Of a DNA stretch of 64,000 bases, positions 17,287 to 26,132 are shown one piece after another. Below the pieces are notes generated by a model. That model worked only from the letters and a program-made list of their open reading frames with translations, ran no database searches and had not been told where the DNA came from. Source of the DNA: Azoarcus sp. KH32C (GTDB taxonomy: Bacteria > Pseudomonadota > Gammaproteobacteria > Burkholderiales > Rhodocyclaceae). Each line of letters opens with the position of its first letter. Position 1 is the stretch's first letter. The stretch covers positions 4,092,001-4,156,000 of the forward strand of contig NC_020516.1 of the NCBI RefSeq assembly GCF_000349945.1, written 5' to 3'. A program made the translations under genes and the position numbers.

Positions 17287-17670
17287 ATGACCAACGCCGA
17301 AAAATACCGTATCCAGGTCGAAGCCAACGCCGAATTCGTCCCCGCCCAATCGGCACCGGACGACGGACGCTATGTCTTCGCTTATCACATCAAGATCACC
17401 AACACCGGCACCGCGACCGCCCAACTGCTGACGCGTCACTGGGTCATCACGGACAGCAACGGCAAGGTGCAGGAAGTCCGCGGCCAGGGCGTCATCGGCG
17501 AACAGCCGGTGCTCGCGCCCGGCGAGAACTTCTCCTACTCCAGCGGTTCGGTACTCGAAACCCCGGTCGGCACGATGCGGGGTAGCTACCAGATGGTCGG
17601 CGAGGACGGCCACCGCTTCGACGCCGACATTCCGACCTTCGTGCTCGCGATGCCGCGCGTGCTGCACTGA
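17287..17670 (+). CDS. apaG: ApaG protein
   Basis: 127 residues, a single fibronectin-III-like beta-sandwich domain. The conserved glycine-rich phrase R-G-Q-G-V-I-G-E-Q-P and the Y-S-S-G stretch are present. In enterobacteria apaG lies with ksgA and apaH and affects Co2+ resistance and Mg2+ efflux; the molecular role is still unclear. The start M-T-N-A-E-K-Y-R-I matches the family. Here it is divergent from purB and converges with a histidine-kinase gene, so no operon partner is visible. Confidence 0.93.
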   Translation: MTNAEKYRIQVEANAEFVPAQSAPDDGRYVFAYHIKITNTGTATAQLLTRHWVITDSNGKVQEVRGQGVIGEQPVLAPGENFSYSSGSVLETPVGTMRGSYQMVGEDGHRFDADIPTFVLAMPRVLH

Positions 17671-17695
17671 CGCGCCATCACCATTCCGCAAGCGC

Positions 17696-19261
17696 TCAGT
17701 CCTGGTGCCGCACGACGGGCATCAGGACGGTGATCGCACAGCCTTGCCCGGGGGTGGAAACGACCTTGACGTGGCCATCATAGAGGTGCGCCATGCTATG
17801 GACGACCGCGAGGCCCATACCCGTCCCACGGCCGATCTCCTTGGTCGTAAAGAAGGGCTCGAACAGATGCAGTCGGTGTTCGGCCGAAATTCCGACGCCG
17901 TCGTCGGCCACCGTGATCGCGACGTAATCGCCGGAGAACTCGCGCCGGCACGAATCGCAGCATTCGGCGCCCCCCACTGACACGCGCCGCGCAGACAGGC
18001 GGATGGTTCCCTTGCCGTTGACGGCATCCCGCGCGTTCATCAGCAGGTTCATGACGATCTGGTGCAGATGCGCCGGATCGAAGGACATGTCCGGCAGCGC
18101 GGGGTCGATGTCGGGAATCAGCGCGACGGTGTCGGGCAAGGTCGCGCGCAGCAATCCGACGGCCTCGCGCCCGATATCCTCCAGCCGGGTCAGCCTGGGC
18201 TGGACGACGCCGCTGCGGCTGAAGTTCAGCAACTGCTGGATCAGGTCGCGCGCACGTGCGCCGGCGATGCGGATCTCGTCGATGTAGCCCGCCACCCGGG
18301 GCAGTCTCCCGTCCGCTTTCAACATGCGGTCGGCCAGCTCCGAATAGCCGAGGATCGCGACGAGTACATTATTGAAGTCGTGCGCGATCCCGCCGGCGAG
18401 GGTCGCGACGAGTTCCATCCGTTCGAGGCGCGCGACGCGCTCGAAGAGCTCGTGACGCCGCCGCTCCTCCTCGCGCAGGGGCGTGATGTCCTCCTTGAGC
18501 GCGACGAAGTGCCGGATTTCGCCGAGTTCGTCTCGCACCGGCGACACCGAAACGGCCTCGCGGATCAGGCGGCCGTCTCGCGCACGGTTCGACAGTTCGC
18601 CACGCCACACGTCTCCGGCCAGGATGGTCCGCCACAATGCCTCATACACCTCCCGCGGCGTCTCGCCCGACTTGAAGATGCTGGGACTGGCCCCGAGCAG
18701 CTCTTCCTGGCTATAGCCGTAGGCTTTGCAGCAGGCCGAGTTGACGAATTCGATGCGTCCCGACGGATCGGTCACGATCACTGCACATCCCGACTGCGCA
18801 ATGGCCTCGGCAAGCGTGCGGTTGCGCCCTTCGCTCAGCCTCAGGGCTTCCTCGGCGAGCTTCATGGGCGTGATGTCGGAAAACGTGGTCAGCACTCCGG
18901 CAATACCGCCTCCGGCACCGAAGATCGGCTGGGCGTTCGCCTGAATCCACACCCGCCCGGCCGCACCGCACAGCTCGAGCAAGACCGCCCGTTGTGGCTC
19001 TCCGCCATGGAGGGTCGCCATGGCGAGCTGCTCTTCGGTCCGCGACGCCGCTTCATTCGCATCGGCAGCGCCTGTCCGATGGGCGAACGAGCCCTGCCCC
19101 GCCAACATTCCGGGACCGAGGATCCGTCGCGCGGCTGCGTTGGCGACAATCACCCGTCCGCGCACGTCGCGCACGACCATGCCCTCGACCATCGCCTCGA
19201 ATATCGGCTCCAGGCAACGGAGATCCGCTGATTCGTCGAGGAAACGCAGCTGTTCACTCAT
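17696..19261 (-). CDS. soluble PAS-PAS sensor histidine kinase
   Basis: 521 residues with no membrane segment. Two PAS domains (about 17-140 and 150-265), a HisKA domain with phospho-accepting His294 in G-G-I-A-H-D-F-N-N, and an HATPase domain with N-box N-L-L-M-N-A-R-D-A-V, G1 D-D-G-V-G-I, F box P-F-F-T-T-K and G2 G-R-G-T-G-M-G-L. Between N and G1 there is an insert with C434, C435 and C438. The signal is presumably cytoplasmic. Probable partner: the divergent FixJ-like regulator starting at 19431, since the two share a 169-base intergenic region. Ligand and targets are unknown. Confidence 0.9.
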   Translation of the reverse strand: MSEQLRFLDESADLRCLEPIFEAMVEGMVVRDVRGRVIVANAAARRILGPGMLAGQGSFAHRTGAADANEAASRTEEQLAMATLHGGEPQRAVLLELCGAAGRVWIQANAQPIFGAGGGIAGVLTTFSDITPMKLAEEALRLSEGRNRTLAEAIAQSGCAVIVTDPSGRIEFVNSACCKAYGYSQEELLGASPSIFKSGETPREVYEALWRTILAGDVWRGELSNRARDGRLIREAVSVSPVRDELGEIRHFVALKEDITPLREEERRRHELFERVARLERMELVATLAGGIAHDFNNVLVAILGYSELADRMLKADGRLPRVAGYIDEIRIAGARARDLIQQLLNFSRSGVVQPRLTRLEDIGREAVGLLRATLPDTVALIPDIDPALPDMSFDPAHLHQIVMNLLMNARDAVNGKGTIRLSARRVSVGGAECCDSCRREFSGDYVAITVADDGVGISAEHRLHLFEPFFTTKEIGRGTGMGLAVVHSMAHLYDGHVKVVSTPGQGCAITVLMPVVRHQD

Positions 19262-19393
19262 AATCCAGTCCGCTTACTCAGTTCTCGATCTACGCGATCT
19301 TCATGCATCGATCACGGACGCGAATCTATCCCAATCGAGGGAAAACTCCATACCGGAAATCCGCTGCTTCTGCGCACTTCTACGGATACCGGC

Positions 19394-19399
19394 TACAAT
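19394..19399 (+). promoter_or_regulatory. candidate -10 element for the FixJ-like regulator
   Basis: TACAAT, 31 bases before the ATG at 19431, inside the region shared with the divergent kinase. No clear -35 hexamer. Confidence 0.35.
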
Positions 19400-19430
19400 T
19401 CGGTTCTCGCTTCGAACCATCAATCAGTAC

Positions 19431-20048
19431 ATGCCCACCTGCCAAATCGCGACCGGATCGGTATGTGTTGTCGACGACGACGAGCAGGTTCGGCGCTTTC
19501 TGGTTGAAGTGTTCACGAGTGTCGGCCTGCAGGTGCAAGCCATCGCCTCAGGCGAGGAATTCATCCGCACCTGGCATCCGGACGGCCCCTCCTGCGTGCT
19601 GCTCGACCTCCGCATGCCGCGCATGACGGGGCCGGAGATCCACGAGTGGCTGCGCGCGCACCATCCCGAAGTACCGGTGATCTTCCTGACCGGCTATGCC
19701 GACGTACCGACGGCCGTCGCCGCGATGCGCCTCGGGGCCTTCGATTTCCTCGAAAAGCCCTTCAATATCCAGCATCTCATCGAGCGCACCCAGGACGCCT
19801 TGCGCAAGGCTGGGCAGAGCCGGGCCGACAGATCCGCCGGCATCGCCTGGCTCGCAACGCTGACGCCGCGCGAACGCGAGGTGCTCGACGGCATCGTCGC
19901 CGGACAGCGCAACAAGACGATCGCCGCGGCGCTGGGCATCAGCGAGCGCACCGTCGAGACGCATCGTGCAAACATCATGCACAAATCCCGCACCCACTCG
20001 GTCGCTGAACTGGTCGCGCTCGTTCTCGCCAATAGCGGCGGACGCTGA
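19431..20048 (+). CDS. FixJ-like response regulator
   Basis: 205 residues: a receiver domain (about 9-125; V-V-D-D-D-E, phospho-acceptor Asp59 in L-L-D-L-R-M-P, L-T-G-Y-A-D-V-P and the Lys in L-E-K-P-F) and a C-terminal LuxR-type helix-turn-helix (L-T-P-R-E-R-E-V-L, S-E-R-T-V-E-T-H-R). This is the FixJ layout: phosphorylation should release or dimerise the DNA-binding domain. The start M-P-T-C-Q-I-A-T is chosen because the receiver begins just after it; longer in-frame starts reach into the divergent kinase. It resembles the regulator at the window start. It may or may not control the chemotaxis operon that follows. Confidence 0.92.
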   Translation: MPTCQIATGSVCVVDDDEQVRRFLVEVFTSVGLQVQAIASGEEFIRTWHPDGPSCVLLDLRMPRMTGPEIHEWLRAHHPEVPVIFLTGYADVPTAVAAMRLGAFDFLEKPFNIQHLIERTQDALRKAGQSRADRSAGIAWLATLTPREREVLDGIVAGQRNKTIAAALGISERTVETHRANIMHKSRTHSVAELVALVLANSGGR

Positions 20049-20065
20049 ATGGCATATGCCTTCAG
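20045..20065 (+). terminator. possible weak terminator after the FixJ-like gene
   Basis: CTGAA and TTCAG flank the palindrome GGCATATGCC, with one unpaired T, starting at the stop codon. No T tract follows, so it may instead be an operator-like palindrome. Confidence 0.35.
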
Positions 20066-20103
20066 TCTTACGTAGATATACCGACTCTCCTTAGAACTCC
20101 CGA

Positions 20104-20163
20104 TAGTCATACTCAATCGATGCACATAGGCTAGCGCCATGAGGATGCCAAACTCGCGGCATC
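20104..20163 (+). promoter_or_regulatory. leader of the chemotaxis operon: weak promoter and hairpin
   Basis: TAGTCA (20104-20109) and TAGGCT (20127-20132) are 17 bases apart and could be a weak sigma-70-type promoter. No good flagellar sigma-28 site was seen. Downstream, GATGCC/GGCATC with an 8-base loop (20144-20163) may fold in the leader before cheY. Confidence 0.3.
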
Positions 20164-20197
20164 TGCATGAAGGCCTTGCAGCGTAAGGATTGCGACC

Positions 20198-20566
20198 ATG
20201 ACAAAGACCGTTTTTCTCGTCGACGACTCGGCGACCATCCTCCTGAGTATTTCGGGCATCCTCAGCAAGGCGGGTTATGCGGTCGAGAAGGCTAGCAGCG
20301 GCGAAGAGGCGCTTAGGAGATTCGGCTCCGGCGCGAAGGCCGACCTGCTGCTCACCGATCTGAACATGCCCGGCATGAACGGGATCGAGCTGATCCGCGA
20401 AGTCAGGAAGCTGCCGGCACACAAGTTCATGCCCATCCTGTTCCTGACGACCGAATCGCAGCAGAGCCGGAAGATGGAGGCGAAGGCCGCGGGGGCATCG
20501 GGCTGGATCGTCAAGCCCGCGACGGCGGACGAGTTGCTGAACACGATCAAGCTCGTCGTCAAGTGA
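20198..20566 (+). CDS. cheY: CheY-type single-domain response regulator
   Basis: 122 residues, receiver domain only. Asp9/Asp10, phospho-acceptor Asp54 (L-L-T-D-L-N-M-P-G), Thr84/Thr85 and Lys106 (W-I-V-K-P) are all in place. First gene of the chemotaxis operon. It should take phosphate from the CheA encoded three genes later and carry the output, either to the flagellar switch or to another target such as pili or a cyclic-di-GMP enzyme. It is the only free-standing CheY here and no cheZ is visible, so how it is dephosphorylated is open. Confidence 0.9.
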   Translation: MTKTVFLVDDSATILLSISGILSKAGYAVEKASSGEEALRRFGSGAKADLLLTDLNMPGMNGIELIREVRKLPAHKFMPILFLTTESQQSRKMEAKAAGASGWIVKPATADELLNTIKLVVK

Positions 20567-20575
20567 GGTGCCGCG

Positions 20576-21886
20576 ATGACCTCCGCCTTCAGCAGGCAGT
20601 ACCGCCTGTACCAGCGACGCTCGCTCATCACCGGGATGAGCGCCGCGCTTGCCTTGGCGACGGTGTTGTACGCATTCCATGACTGGTACCACGAACTGAC
20701 CGGCCTGCCGGACCGGGTGCTGGACACCATGGGCGTCTTCGCCAACGTGCTCGCTTTCATCGTGCTGCAACGCCTGATTTCGACCCGTTTCTACAACGAC
20801 ATCCGCTACGGCATGGAACCGCTGCTGAACGATGAACAGCGCAAGTGCCCTTCCGTACAGGCATGCACACGGGTCGCAATCCCGGAATTGCGTGACATGC
20901 CGCGCTATACGCGGGTTCTCTCTGCGCATCTGCAAAGCATCACCGAGCAGACCGAGCAGGCTGCGAGCGACGTGGTCACGCGCCTGCAGACGATCGACGA
21001 GGTCGTTTCCGAACTCAACGGCTTCGTCGCCCGCGCGGCAAACGAATCCGAGACGATGTCGGAGGAATCGGCGCGCAAGATCGCGGAGAACCGCGACCTG
21101 ATCGAACGGCTCGAGGCATTCATCCAGCATCGCATCGACGAATCGGCACGCGACCAGGAGTTGGGCACTGCCGCGGTGCGGCAGACGAAGTCGCTGCAGG
21201 CGCTGGTCGATCTCATCAAGCATATCGCCGGCCAGACCAACCTGCTCGCGCTCAACGCGGCGATCGAAGCCGCCCGCGCGGGCGAGTCGGGACGCGGCTT
21301 TGCCGTCGTCGCCGACGAGGTGCGCAAGCTGTCGCAGGAAACGGAAGCTGCCGTGAAGAAGATCAACGACGGCATCGCGTCCGTCGCCGCAACGATCGAG
21401 AGCCAGTTCAGGGACAAGGTCGCGAACAGCCACATCGGCGAGGAGCGCGACAGCCTCAAGCGCTTCGCCGAGCAGCTCGCGGCGCTGGGCACATCCTACG
21501 AACGGCTGACCGAACGGGAGCGGATGATCCTCTCGAACGTCACCGACAGCAGCGTCCGGCTCTCGGAGATGTTCATGAACGCGATGGCAAGCGTCCAGTT
21601 CCAGGACGTGACCCGACAGCAGATCGAGCATGTGATCCAGGCTCTCAGACGGCTGGATAGCCATACCGCCGATCTTGCGACCGTAATCGAACGCGGGGAT
21701 GACACGGCAGCGAATGGGGCGTTGACACCCCTCGCGACCCAGCTCGAAGAGATCTTCGACGGCTATGTGATGGAACATCAGCGCGACACCCACCAGGCGT
21801 CGATGAAGGCTTCCGCCGACTGCCCGGCCGCGCCGCGTGCCGCGGCTCCTGCCGCAAAGCCGTCGAGCAACGTCGAACTGTTCTAA
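20576..21886 (+). CDS. methyl-accepting chemotaxis protein without a periplasmic sensor
   Basis: 436 residues. Two membrane helices close together (about 16-34 and 50-68) leave only about 15 residues outside, so there is no classical ligand-binding domain. A long coiled-coil region follows, with the highly conserved MCP tip H-I-A-G-Q-T-N-L-L-A-L-N-A-A-I-E-A-A-R at about 216-234 and A-D-E-V-R-K-L-S. The C-terminus is N-V-E-L-F. It lies between cheY and the STAS gene. It may sense membrane state, or a signal passed by a soluble partner; this is an inference. Confidence 0.88.
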   Translation: MTSAFSRQYRLYQRRSLITGMSAALALATVLYAFHDWYHELTGLPDRVLDTMGVFANVLAFIVLQRLISTRFYNDIRYGMEPLLNDEQRKCPSVQACTRVAIPELRDMPRYTRVLSAHLQSITEQTEQAASDVVTRLQTIDEVVSELNGFVARAANESETMSEESARKIAENRDLIERLEAFIQHRIDESARDQELGTAAVRQTKSLQALVDLIKHIAGQTNLLALNAAIEAARAGESGRGFAVVADEVRKLSQETEAAVKKINDGIASVAATIESQFRDKVANSHIGEERDSLKRFAEQLAALGTSYERLTERERMILSNVTDSSVRLSEMFMNAMASVQFQDVTRQQIEHVIQALRRLDSHTADLATVIERGDDTAANGALTPLATQLEEIFDGYVMEHQRDTHQASMKASADCPAAPRAAAPAAKPSSNVELF

Positions 21887-21897
21887 AGGACCGATCC

Positions 21898-22218
21898 ATG
21901 TCACACAAGGACACCGCGCCGGACGCGGGTGCCAACGTGCGCCTCGCACTCGACGCCGACCTGACCATCTACCACACCGTACCGCAAAAGCAGGCGCTCA
22001 TCGAGGCGCTCGCCGGGAGCAACCGGCTTGAGCTCGACCTCTCGGCGGTCGGCGACATCGACACCGCCGGACTGCAGTTGCTGATCCTCGTCAAGCGCGA
22101 AGCGCGGGTACAGGGAAAAGAGGTCGTCATCACCGGCCACAGCACGGCAGTGCGCCAAGTCATTGATTTCTGCAATCTCGCGGCCGCCTTCGGCGACCCG
22201 ATGATACTTCCCGCCTGA
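21898..22218 (+). CDS. STAS-domain protein (anti-sigma-factor-antagonist fold)
   Basis: 106 residues, one STAS domain of the SpoIIAA type: L-E-L-D-L-S-A-V-G-D-I-D-T-A-G-L-Q-L-L, with Thr56 in the place of the serine phosphorylated in SpoIIAA. It is encoded inside the chemotaxis operon, 11 bases after the MCP and 21 bases before cheA. In Sinorhizobium a small STAS protein of a che operon (CheS, as I recall) binds CheA and speeds loss of phosphate from CheY1, so a similar role is possible here. No matching serine kinase or phosphatase is seen nearby. Confidence 0.85.
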   Translation: MSHKDTAPDAGANVRLALDADLTIYHTVPQKQALIEALAGSNRLELDLSAVGDIDTAGLQLLILVKREARVQGKEVVITGHSTAVRQVIDFCNLAAAFGDPMILPA

Positions 22219-22239
22219 GCCGCCGAAGGATCCCTACCC

Positions 22240-24447
22240 ATGGACGAACTGACCAATACCTTCGTCGCCGAAAGCCGCGACATGCTTGCAGAAATGGAGG
22301 CCGGACTGCTGCGCCTCGAGCAATCGCCGGACGACCGCGACAACCTGAACGCGATCTTTCGTGCAGCCCACACGATCAAGGGCGGCTCCGGCGTCGTCGA
22401 GTGCCATTTCATCGAATCCTTTATGCATCAGGTCGAAAACATCCTCGATCTGCTGCGAAACGACGCGATCCCCGTCACCGGGGAACTGGCCACGCTGCTG
22501 CTCTCGTGTTGCGACCATCTGGGCGTACTGCTCGACACCCTCGCTGCCGGCAACCCCGAGCTCGAGGAATCGGTGAGCGCCCGCGGAGCGGCGCTGACCC
22601 ATGCGCTGACTGCCCACCTCGCCCCGGATACCGCGTCGTCCGGAGGCGGTGTCCCGGTGGAACAACAACCGGAAGTGCTGACGAGCGGCGGCGGCGTGGT
22701 CACCACCGACGGTTGGCACCTCTCGGTACGATTCGCCCCGTACGTGCTGAAGAACGGCATGGATCCGCTGTCATATCTGCGTTACCTGGCGACACTCGGC
22801 GAGATCCTGTCGATCGAGACGATCAGCGACGCGATACCGGCCGCGGCGGCGATGGATCCAGAAAGCTGCTACCTGGGCTTCGAAATCCGCCTGCAGACAC
22901 GCGCTTCGAAGGCAGAGATCGAGCGCGTCTTCGAATTCGTCCGCGACGATTGCCAACTGCGCATCCTGCCGCCGCAGTCCAAGATTCAGGACTACATCGC
23001 CCTCATCAACGAGCTGCCCGAGGACTCGATGCGCCTCGGCGAAATGCTGGTGCGCTGCGGGGCACTGACCCAGGCCGAACTTGACGCGGGCCTGGATCTC
23101 CAGAAGACGCAACCCGAGGGCGTCGAGGCCGACGAGCCCGAGGCCCACCAGCTACTACCGATCGGTGAAGTTCTCGTGGAACAGCACGTTGTGCACCGCG
23201 AGGTTGTCGAAGCTGCTGCCTCGAAACAGGCAACCGTCAGCGAAAAGAAGGCGATGGAGGCGCGCATGGTGCGCGTCCAGGCCGACAAGCTCGACCAGTT
23301 GATCGACCTCGTCGGCGAACTGGTGATCGCCGGGGCCAGCGCCAACCTGCTCGCCCAGAAGAGCGCAAGGGCCGACCTGATGGAAAGCACATCGGTGCTG
23401 TCCCGACTCGTCGAGAACATTCGCGACGCGGCATTGCAGCTGCGCATGGTGCAGATCGGGGAGACCTTCAACCGTTTCAACCGTGTGGTGCGCGACGCAT
23501 CGCGCGAGATGGACAAGGACATCGAGCTCGTCATCACCGGCGCCGAAACCGAGCTCGACAAGTCCGTGGTCGAGAAGCTCGGCGATCCGCTGATGCATCT
23601 CGTCCGCAATGCGCTCGACCACGGCATCGAACCGGCTGCGGTTCGTCGCGCGCAAGGAAAGCCGGAGAAGGGCCGCGTCGGCCTCAACGCATATCACGAC
23701 TCCGGCTCAGTCGTCATCGAAGTCACGGATGACGGCGGCGGACTGCCGCGCGAGAAGATCCGGTGCAAGGCAATCGAGAAAGGGTTGATCGACGAGGCCG
23801 CGGCCCTGAGCGACGACGAGATCATGAACCTGATCTTCGAGGCCGGCTTCTCGACCGCCGACAAGATCACCAATATTTCCGGCCGCGGAGTTGGCATGGA
23901 CGTCGTACGCCGCAACATCCAGGCCCTGCGCGGAACGGTCGAGGTACACACCGTCGAAGGCCAGGGCTCGACCTTCGTCATCCGCCTGCCGCTGACGCTG
24001 GCCATCATCGACGGCTTCCTCACCGCCGTCGGCAAGGCCGCGTACGTCGTGCCGCTCGACTCCGTCGTCGAATGCATCGAGCTCACCGATCCGCCGCCGC
24101 AGCGCGATTACCTGTATTTGCGTGGCGAGGTCCTGCCCTTCGTACGCCTGCGCGAAATGTTCGACGTCCCCGGACCACCGCCGCTCCGACAGAACGTCGT
24201 CATCGTCCAGTACGCCGGCCACAAGGCAGGGCTCGTCGTCGACATGCTGCTCGGCGAGTTCCAGACCGTGATCAAGCCGCTGGGGGTGTTGTTCCAGCAT
24301 CTGCGCGGCATCGGCGGCACGACGATCCTGGGCTCGGGCGATGTCGCGCTGATCCTCGATGTGCCCGCACTGGTCGGCCTCGTTACCGGTCAGGAAGAAA
24401 GACTCCTTGCAAGCTCACAACGTCGCGAGCTCGCAACCGCTCACTAA
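22240..24447 (+). CDS. cheA: chemotaxis histidine kinase CheA, with MshEN-like insert
   Basis: 735 residues. HPt domain with phospho-accepting His44 (R-A-A-H-T-I-K-G); a middle region (about 145-260) with W-H-L-S-V-R-F-A-P and C-Y-L-G-F-E-I; then two tandem 24-residue motifs, R265-Q288 and 307-330, that resemble the MshEN cyclic-di-GMP-binding repeat; dimerisation domain from about 338 (M-V-R-V-Q-A-D-K-L-D); HATPase with H-L-V-R-N-A-L-D-H-G-I-E, D-D-G-G-G-L and G-R-G-V-G-M-D; C-terminal CheW-like domain. It phosphorylates CheY and CheB under receptor control. A canonical P2 CheY-binding domain is not obvious. It is flanked by the STAS gene and an MCP gene. Confidence 0.95.
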   Translation: MDELTNTFVAESRDMLAEMEAGLLRLEQSPDDRDNLNAIFRAAHTIKGGSGVVECHFIESFMHQVENILDLLRNDAIPVTGELATLLLSCCDHLGVLLDTLAAGNPELEESVSARGAALTHALTAHLAPDTASSGGGVPVEQQPEVLTSGGGVVTTDGWHLSVRFAPYVLKNGMDPLSYLRYLATLGEILSIETISDAIPAAAAMDPESCYLGFEIRLQTRASKAEIERVFEFVRDDCQLRILPPQSKIQDYIALINELPEDSMRLGEMLVRCGALTQAELDAGLDLQKTQPEGVEADEPEAHQLLPIGEVLVEQHVVHREVVEAAASKQATVSEKKAMEARMVRVQADKLDQLIDLVGELVIAGASANLLAQKSARADLMESTSVLSRLVENIRDAALQLRMVQIGETFNRFNRVVRDASREMDKDIELVITGAETELDKSVVEKLGDPLMHLVRNALDHGIEPAAVRRAQGKPEKGRVGLNAYHDSGSVVIEVTDDGGGLPREKIRCKAIEKGLIDEAAALSDDEIMNLIFEAGFSTADKITNISGRGVGMDVVRRNIQALRGTVEVHTVEGQGSTFVIRLPLTLAIIDGFLTAVGKAAYVVPLDSVVECIELTDPPPQRDYLYLRGEVLPFVRLREMFDVPGPPPLRQNVVIVQYAGHKAGLVVDMLLGEFQTVIKPLGVLFQHLRGIGGTTILGSGDVALILDVPALVGLVTGQEERLLASSQRRELATAH

Positions 24448-24497
24448 TTCGAATAACACAAAGACAACTTTCGCTCAGTCATCAGGAGTCACCCAAA

Positions 24498-26120
24498 ATG
24501 TTCAAGAACCTGCGTATCGGCGCACGCCTCGGCATCGGCTTCGGCTTCGTCATCACCTTGCTGGTGATCATTTCGGCGCTCGCCTACCTACGGGTCGGCC
24601 AGATCAACAGCGAAATCGAAAACATGGTCAACGACAAGTTTCCGAAAACCGTCTGGGCCAACAACATCGTCGAGCAAGTAAACCTTACCGCCCGCAGCAC
24701 GCGAAACATGTTGCTGCTTAACAAGGCCGAAGAGATCCAGAAGGAGCAGGAGCGCCTCGCCGAAGCCAGCAAAGTTATCAGCGAGAACATCGACAAACTC
24801 GAAAAGAAGATCACGTCCGAGGCCGGCAAGAAGCTGCTGGCGGCGATGACCGAAGCCCGCAAACCGTATCGTGCAGATCTCGCGAAGCTGCAGGAACTGA
24901 TCGCCGGCGGCAAGCGCCAGGACGCAATCGACCTGCTGATGGGCAGCATGCGCAAGAACCAACTCGAGTACCTTGCCTCGATCTCCAAGCTGACCGACTT
25001 CCAGGAAGATCTGATGACCGAAGCCGGCAAGGACGCCGACCACGTTGCCAACCAGACGCAGACGCTGGTGCTGATACTGGCGCTGGCCGCCATCGTGCTC
25101 GCCGCCGGTTTCGCCTGGTGGGTCACAGTAAGCATCACGGCCCCGGTCAACCAAGCCGTGGCCGCCGCCAATGCACTGGCCAACGGCGACCTGACGGTGA
25201 AGATCGACGTCCAGTCGTCCGACGAAGTCGGCAAGCTGATGGGCGCGATGCGGGCGATGGTGACGAAGCTCGCGCAGATCATCGGCGAAGTGCGCAACGC
25301 AGCCGACAACCTGTCGAACGCGTCGGCTCAGGTTTCGGCGACCGCACAATCGCTGTCGCAATCCTCGTCCGAGCAGGCCGCCTCGGTCGAGGAAACCACG
25401 TCAAGCATGGAGCAGATGACGGCCTCGATCGCACAGAACACCGAGAACGCCAAGGTCACCGACGGAATCGCGTCGAAGGCGTCCACGGAAGCCGACGAGG
25501 GTGGCCAGGCAGTAGGCCAGACGGTCGAGGCGATGAAGTCCATCGCGGAAAAGATCGGCATCATCGACGACATCGCCTATCAGACCAATCTGCTCGCGCT
25601 CAATGCCGCCATCGAAGCAGCCCGCGCGGGCGAGCACGGCAAGGGCTTTGCCGTCGTCGCCGCCGAAGTGCGCAAGCTTGCCGAACGCAGTCAGGTTGCC
25701 GCACAGGAAATCGGCGACGTGGCGAAGAACTCCGTCAAACTCGCGGAACGCGCCGGGTCCCTGCTCACCGAAATGGTGCCGTCGATCCAGAAGACTTCCG
25801 ACCTCGTGCAAGAAATCGCTGCCGCAAGCCGCGAACAATCGTCCGGCGTCAGCCAGATCAACGGGGCGATGGGACAACTGAACCAGACCACGCAGCAAAA
25901 TGCCTCCGCGTCCGAAGAACTTGCCGCGACCGCCGAGGAAATGGGCGGTCAGGCCGAGCAGTTGCAGCAGCTGATGCGCTTCTTCCATCTCGAGGGACCG
26001 GCACAACCTGGCACCCAACGGCCGGTGGTCAGTGTGCCGGTTCGCCGTCCGGCCGGAGTGGCGCCCGTGCGGCCCGCGTTCGCCGCCGCCGCGGCCGACA
26101 GCGATTTCGAACGTTTCTAA
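24498..26120 (+). CDS. methyl-accepting chemotaxis protein with four-helix-bundle sensor
   Basis: 540 residues. Helix 1 (about 8-30), a helical periplasmic domain (about 31-187) of the 4HB_MCP type, helix 2 (about 188-209), HAMP (about 210-262) and a full signalling domain with Y-Q-T-N-L-L-A-L-N-A-A-I-E-A-A-R near 361. The tail ends S-D-F-E-R-F, which fits the aromatic-x-x-aromatic pattern of CheR/CheB tethering pentapeptides. GGAG lies 9 bases before the ATG at 24498; the open frame upstream belongs to the alternative frame over cheA. The ligand is unknown. Confidence 0.95.
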   Translation: MFKNLRIGARLGIGFGFVITLLVIISALAYLRVGQINSEIENMVNDKFPKTVWANNIVEQVNLTARSTRNMLLLNKAEEIQKEQERLAEASKVISENIDKLEKKITSEAGKKLLAAMTEARKPYRADLAKLQELIAGGKRQDAIDLLMGSMRKNQLEYLASISKLTDFQEDLMTEAGKDADHVANQTQTLVLILALAAIVLAAGFAWWVTVSITAPVNQAVAAANALANGDLTVKIDVQSSDEVGKLMGAMRAMVTKLAQIIGEVRNAADNLSNASAQVSATAQSLSQSSSEQAASVEETTSSMEQMTASIAQNTENAKVTDGIASKASTEADEGGQAVGQTVEAMKSIAEKIGIIDDIAYQTNLLALNAAIEAARAGEHGKGFAVVAAEVRKLAERSQVAAQEIGDVAKNSVKLAERAGSLLTEMVPSIQKTSDLVQEIAAASREQSSGVSQINGAMGQLNQTTQQNASASEELAATAEEMGGQAEQLQQLMRFFHLEGPAQPGTQRPVVSVPVRRPAGVAPVRPAFAAAAADSDFERF

Positions 26121-26132
26121 GGGAGACGGACG

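Noticed and set aside
20049..20197. A flagellar sigma-28 promoter for the che operon
   Set aside because: No TAAA-N15-GCCGATAA-like pair could be found; only a weak sigma-70-like pair is present.
19694..21949. A 751-codon open frame on the minus strand
   Set aside because: Antisense to the FixJ-like regulator, cheY and the MCP, whose motifs are certain; composition is that of a shadow frame.
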